Assembly (NCBI GenBank): GCA_031262085.1
Contig: JAISIN010000052.1
Location: 1-38,933 of the forward strand
Direction: 5' to 3'
Source of the DNA: Prevotellaceae bacterium
GTDB taxonomy: Bacteria > Bacteroidota > Bacteroidia > Bacteroidales > Bacteroidaceae
Length of the DNA stretch: 38,933 nt
In this document: one piece after another, positions 36,533 to 38,933 of the stretch
Numbering within the stretch: the stretch's first letter is position 1
Layout: the number at the start of each line of letters is the position of its first letter
Position numbers and translations under genes: made by a program
The notes under the pieces: model-generated
What the model was told of the DNA's origin: nothing
Seen by the model: only the letters and a program-made list of their open reading frames with translations
Database searches by the model: none

Positions 36533-36563
36533 TGTGTCAAAACGAACTGCGTTTTGACACACC
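36531..36563 (+). terminator. Perfect 14-bp stem-loop before the deacetylase gene
   Basis: GGTGTGTCAAAACG at 36531-36544 and CGTTTTGACACACC at 36550-36563 flank a 5-nt AACTG loop. A stem this strong can end transcription from the SusC/SusD side, but no T run follows (CTCCATAG), so pausing or mRNA-end protection is also possible. It ends 21 bp before the ATG at 36585. Confidence 0.5.
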
Positions 36564-36584
36564 CTCCATAGAAACAGTAGAAAA

Positions 36585-37556
36585 ATGAAAGAATTCATAC
36601 ACCTCTTCACATTGTTTGTAACAGTGACACTCTCGGCATGTTCCCTGCCCCAAGTGAGCATCGCAACGTATGCCGGTGACCGCAAGGCTGCCGTCAGTCT
36701 CACTTTCGACGACGGACTTCAGGAGCACTTCACCCTCGTAGCCCCGTATCTCGACCGCTACGGGCTGAAAGGCACCTTCGGCATCAACGGCAAGTTTATC
36801 GGCGACCGCGCCGACAGCTACGCCCCCCGCCTGACGTGGGACGAATGTCGCCAAATGGCCCGCAACGGTCATGAAATCAACAACCACACATGGAGCCATC
36901 CCAACCTCTATTCTGCTGATTCGGTTACGATAGTACGTGAGATAGCCATGAACGATTCCGTCCTGATCGCCGAGCTGGGCGAGGCTTCGCGCAGCGTGCT
37001 CTACCCCTTCAACGGTTATAACGACACCGTTCTCCGTCTCTGCGAGCAAGGTAAAGTCGGTTCGCGCCGCTACCAGTTCGCTTTGGGGCAGCGCGATTCC
37101 GGATGTACCCGCCAATCCCTCGACCGCTATCTCCACAACCTGATCGAAAAAGGCGAGTGGGGCATCACCATGACACACGGCATCCACACCGCTTGGGATC
37201 AGTGGGAGGAGCCTCAAATCCTTTGGGACTTCTTCCAAACCCTCTCCGAGAAATCCGACACGGTATGGACAGATACGTTTGCCGCCGTCCAAGCCTACAT
37301 CAAGGAGCGCGATGCGTCCCGCCTCTCCACGCATCTCAACGGAAATGTGCTTACCATCGACATCGCCTGCCCACTCGATGCCCGGCTGTTCAACCAGCCG
37401 CTCACACTCAAAATCGAAGGGCTGAATGTCGCCGATACCGCCACCGCGATGCAGGTGTCCAAACCCCTTCCTGCCACTGTTCGCAACGACTGTTTACTTA
37501 TCGAAGCAAGCCCCTACGACGGACCTATTACAATCCAATTCAATCGAACAAAATGA
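36585..37556 (+). CDS. CE4 polysaccharide deacetylase lipoprotein
   Basis: A 323-residue lipoprotein with lipobox TLSAC (Cys19). The NodB-homology domain carries the metal- and base-bearing motif SLTFDDG (Asp42, Asp43), then the second motif NNHTWSHP with His101 and His105, and a later MTHGIHTAWD. These features identify carbohydrate esterase family 4, which removes acetyl groups from N-acetylated or O-acetylated glycans. Residues about 245-323 form an extra beta-rich C-terminal domain of unknown role. No promoter box is seen; expression may depend on read-through from the SusC/SusD operon past the hairpin region. Its stop overlaps the start of the SGNH hydrolase by 4 bp (ATGA), implying coupled translation and a joint role. 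Confidence 0.88.
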   Translation: MKEFIHLFTLFVTVTLSACSLPQVSIATYAGDRKAAVSLTFDDGLQEHFTLVAPYLDRYGLKGTFGINGKFIGDRADSYAPRLTWDECRQMARNGHEINNHTWSHPNLYSADSVTIVREIAMNDSVLIAELGEASRSVLYPFNGYNDTVLRLCEQGKVGSRRYQFALGQRDSGCTRQSLDRYLHNLIEKGEWGITMTHGIHTAWDQWEEPQILWDFFQTLSEKSDTVWTDTFAAVQAYIKERDASRLSTHLNGNVLTIDIACPLDARLFNQPLTLKIEGLNVADTATAMQVSKPLPATVRNDCLLIEASPYDGPITIQFNRTK

Positions 37557-38230
37557 AAAAGTTATATCTGCTTTTAATCGTCGCCCTCTGTGCCATCCCC
37601 ATCAGTTTTGCCCAAAGCTCGAAATCCGTCTCCATCCTCGGCGACTCCTATTCGACCTTTGAGGGCTACATACCTCCCGGCAACGCCGGTTGGTATACCA
37701 CTGTCCCCTACCACGACACCGATGTCACCTCCGTCACCCAAACGTGGTGGCACCGTTTCATCAAGGAGAGCGGCTACCGCCTTTGCGTGAACAACTCTTT
37801 CGGAGGCTCCACCATTTGCCACACCGGCTACAACCAAGAAGATTATTCCGACCGCTCCTTCATCGCCCGCATGGACAATTTGGGCTGCCCCGACATCCTC
37901 TTTATCTATGGCGCTACCAACGATTCGTGGGCAAATGTCCCCCTCGGCGCATACAAATACGCCGGATGGACAAAAGAGGAGCTGTATCAATTCCGACCTG
38001 CCATGGCGTACCTGCTCAGCCATATAACGGAGCGTTACATTAACGTCGACATCTATTTCCTCCTCAACGCCGACCTGAAGCCCGAAATCAAAGAGGCAGT
38101 CAACACCGTCTGCGCGCACTACAACGTGCCGTGCATCGAACTGACCGGATTGGATTTGAAGAGCGGACACCCCTCCGTCAAGGGGATGCAGCAGATTTAT
38201 GAGCAGATAAAAGGTAGAATGGACAAATAA
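37553..38230 (+). CDS. SGNH/GDSL-type hydrolase (esterase candidate)
   Basis: A 225-residue exported protein with a signal peptide at 1-21 (ends ISFAQ). SGNH block I is ILGDSYS with Ser32, block II is NSFGGS with Gly84, block III is GATND with Asn123, and the last block has His206 in KSGHPS. Typical members have Asp three residues before this His (DxxH); here that residue is Lys203, so the acid of the triad may be absent or supplied elsewhere. Members include acetylxylan esterases and other carbohydrate O-deacylases. It overlaps the deacetylase gene by 4 bp, which points to removal of O-acyl groups from the same glycan. The ATG at 37553 is chosen because it starts the signal peptide; the frame is open much further upstream, inside the deacetylase gene. 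Confidence 0.85.
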   Translation: MKKLYLLLIVALCAIPISFAQSSKSVSILGDSYSTFEGYIPPGNAGWYTTVPYHDTDVTSVTQTWWHRFIKESGYRLCVNNSFGGSTICHTGYNQEDYSDRSFIARMDNLGCPDILFIYGATNDSWANVPLGAYKYAGWTKEELYQFRPAMAYLLSHITERYINVDIYFLLNADLKPEIKEAVNTVCAHYNVPCIELTGLDLKSGHPSVKGMQQIYEQIKGRMDK

Positions 38231-38253
38231 CTTGACATCTTCAACTTTTTCTT

Positions 38254-38396
38254 GCGAGATAACGAACTTACAAACGCGAGATAACGAACTTACAGAAGTG
38301 AGATAACGATCTTACAGAAGTGAGATAACGAACTTACAAATGCGAGATAACAAACTTACAAATGCGAGATAACGAACTTACAAATGCGAGATGCGG
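38254..38396. repeat. 22-bp tandem repeat after the SGNH gene
   Basis: Six full 22-bp copies start at 38254, 38276, 38298, 38320, 38342 and 38364, with an 11-bp partial copy at 38386. The shared core is GAGATAACGAACTTACA, with changes at the unit ends (GCGAG or GTGAG; AAAC, AGAA or AAAT). Units abut with no spacers, so this is not CRISPR. The length is not a multiple of three, so no repeated peptide is encoded. Confidence 0.9.
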
Positions 38397-38585
38397 AAGT
38401 CTGCTTCGTCCTCTTTGTAAGTAGCTGTTGTCAGTCGTGATAAATTGATGTTCTCGGCTTCGTCGATGGTTTTGTTGACATAAAGGCAGGAGGTGGTGTA
38501 AGAGCCGTTTGGTCAGTGCATCGGAAGAGTTTACCGAATAACGGATGCCGTTTAACGGAGCCTGCGTGTTGGTAGGAGTGTCGGA
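38378..38585 (-). pseudogene. Possible decayed coding fragment
   Basis: Two overlapping reverse frames without start codons give protein-like strings. One runs down from 38585 (SDTPTNTQAPLNGIRYSV...). The other, shifted by one frame, runs from 38512 to a stop at 38378 (GSYTTSCLYVNKTIDEAEN...). Together they could be a frameshifted relic whose 3' end merges into the tandem repeat. The family is not recognised. The remaining sequence up to 38677 shows only a GAGTGT/ACACTC inverted repeat at 38576-38593. Confidence 0.2.
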
Positions 38586-38677
38586 TCACACTCGCAGGGA
38601 TGTTTGCTTACGCATCAGTGAGTACAAGGCGACGCGTCTATTCTGCTTTTGTATCCTGCTATGACCCTATTTGAGAT

Positions 38678-38723
38678 AAAAACAAGGTATCCCGCCAGAC
38701 TACAATCAATAGACTGACGGGAT
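38678..38723 (-). terminator. Terminator of the gene at the right edge
   Basis: On the reverse strand ATCCCGTCAG (38723-38714) pairs with CTGGCGGGAT (38698-38689), ten pairs including one G-U, and a TTTTT run follows at 38682-38678. It lies 16 bp beyond the stop codon at 38739. Confidence 0.7.
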
Positions 38724-38738
38724 GATGCTTTTAGTTGT

Positions 38739-38933
38739 TTAGGTATCTTCCTCAGAGATAAGCTCTTTAATATTCACTTTTCCACTCTTTGCTATATGCA
38801 AATTGAAGTCATAGCAAATATCCGTATCTGGCATACATACGTTTAGATAGAAGCAGATGCTATCTTCTGAAACAAATTCAATTGAAAAATGACCGATACC
38901 ATATTTGTAGATTTCATCTTTATCGATATAGGA
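38739..38933 (-). CDS. Unrecognised protein, C-terminal 64 residues (cut by window edge)
   Basis: The reverse frame is open from the window edge to a TAA at 38739-38741. The visible end reads SYIDKDEIYKYGIGHFSIEF... and finishes VNIKELISEEDT. It is acidic, with alternating hydrophobic residues as in beta strands, and is more AT-rich than the neighbouring genes. A good terminator follows, which supports a real gene. No family is recognised; small acidic proteins of this kind include immunity proteins, but nothing here proves that. Confidence 0.6.
   Translation of the reverse strand, partial: SYIDKDEIYKYGIGHFSIEFVSEDSICFYLNVCMPDTDICYDFNLHIAKSGKVNIKELISEEDT

Noticed and set aside
37103..37552. 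150-residue N-terminal extension of the SGNH hydrolase
   Set aside because: It overlaps the deacetylase gene almost entirely, and the signal peptide begins at 37553.
38254..38396. Possible CRISPR array
   Set aside because: The 22-bp units abut with no unique spacers and no cas genes are nearby; it is a tandem repeat.

Overview
The window looks like a chromosomal segment of a member of the Bacteroidales (Bacteroidota). The evidence is a SusC/SusD pair, a DUF1573 protein, an Ig-like surface lipoprotein, a BadF-type sugar-kinase-like protein, ATPases of the AAA-ATPase-like/PD-(D/E)XK and AAA_14/DUF4143 families, and promoters that match the Bacteroidota -7 element TAnnTTTG again and again instead of a sigma70 -10 box. 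Base composition is moderately GC-rich. Genus cannot be fixed from sequence alone; a Tannerellaceae/Porphyromonadaceae-like relative is plausible. No tRNA, rRNA, insertion sequence or CRISPR array was seen.

Layout. 1-3.9 kb (minus): a truncated AAA-ATPase-like gene and an exported GH2 beta-galactosidase. 4.2-12.1 kb (plus): a 1901-residue alpha-2-macroglobulin-like protein without a thioester motif, a DUF1573 protein, and the GTPase MeaB. 12.2-13.5 kb (minus): a DUF4143 ATPase whose leader carries a duplicated segment. 13.6-18.5 kb (plus): two overlapping, paralogous membrane sensors, the first a degenerate histidine kinase with no ATPase domain and the second an intact histidine kinase. 18.5-23.0 kb (minus): a small exported helical-repeat protein and an Xaa-Pro aminopeptidase/S9 prolyl-peptidase operon. 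23.2-24.1 kb (plus): a BadF-type kinase. 24.1-27.8 kb (minus): PutA, preceded by a structured leader of about 250 nt that contains a 33-codon ORF and an intrinsic terminator. 28.1-29.6 kb (minus): a complete AAA-ATPase-like/DUF1703 gene. 29.9-38.2 kb (plus): a polysaccharide utilisation locus (PUL)-like operon of surface lipoprotein, SusC and SusD, then a CE4 polysaccharide deacetylase and an SGNH hydrolase. 38.7 kb to the end (minus): the C-terminus of an unrecognised protein.

How the genes may work together (inference). The S9 peptidase, the Xaa-Pro aminopeptidase and PutA would form a route from proline-containing peptides to glutamate. The PUL has no glycoside hydrolase or dedicated regulator in view; its two candidate enzymes are a deacetylase and an esterase-like hydrolase, so removal of acyl groups from a glycan is a reasonable guess.

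The most unusual DNA is not coding. The 700 bp between susD and the deacetylase gene are packed with a 26-bp tandem repeat, a roughly 400-bp composite inverted repeat made of mini-hairpins with a shared loop, a 23-bp hairpin array with compensatory changes, and a perfect 14-bp stem-loop. A separate 22-bp tandem array follows the SGNH gene. The putA leader is the other strong non-coding candidate.
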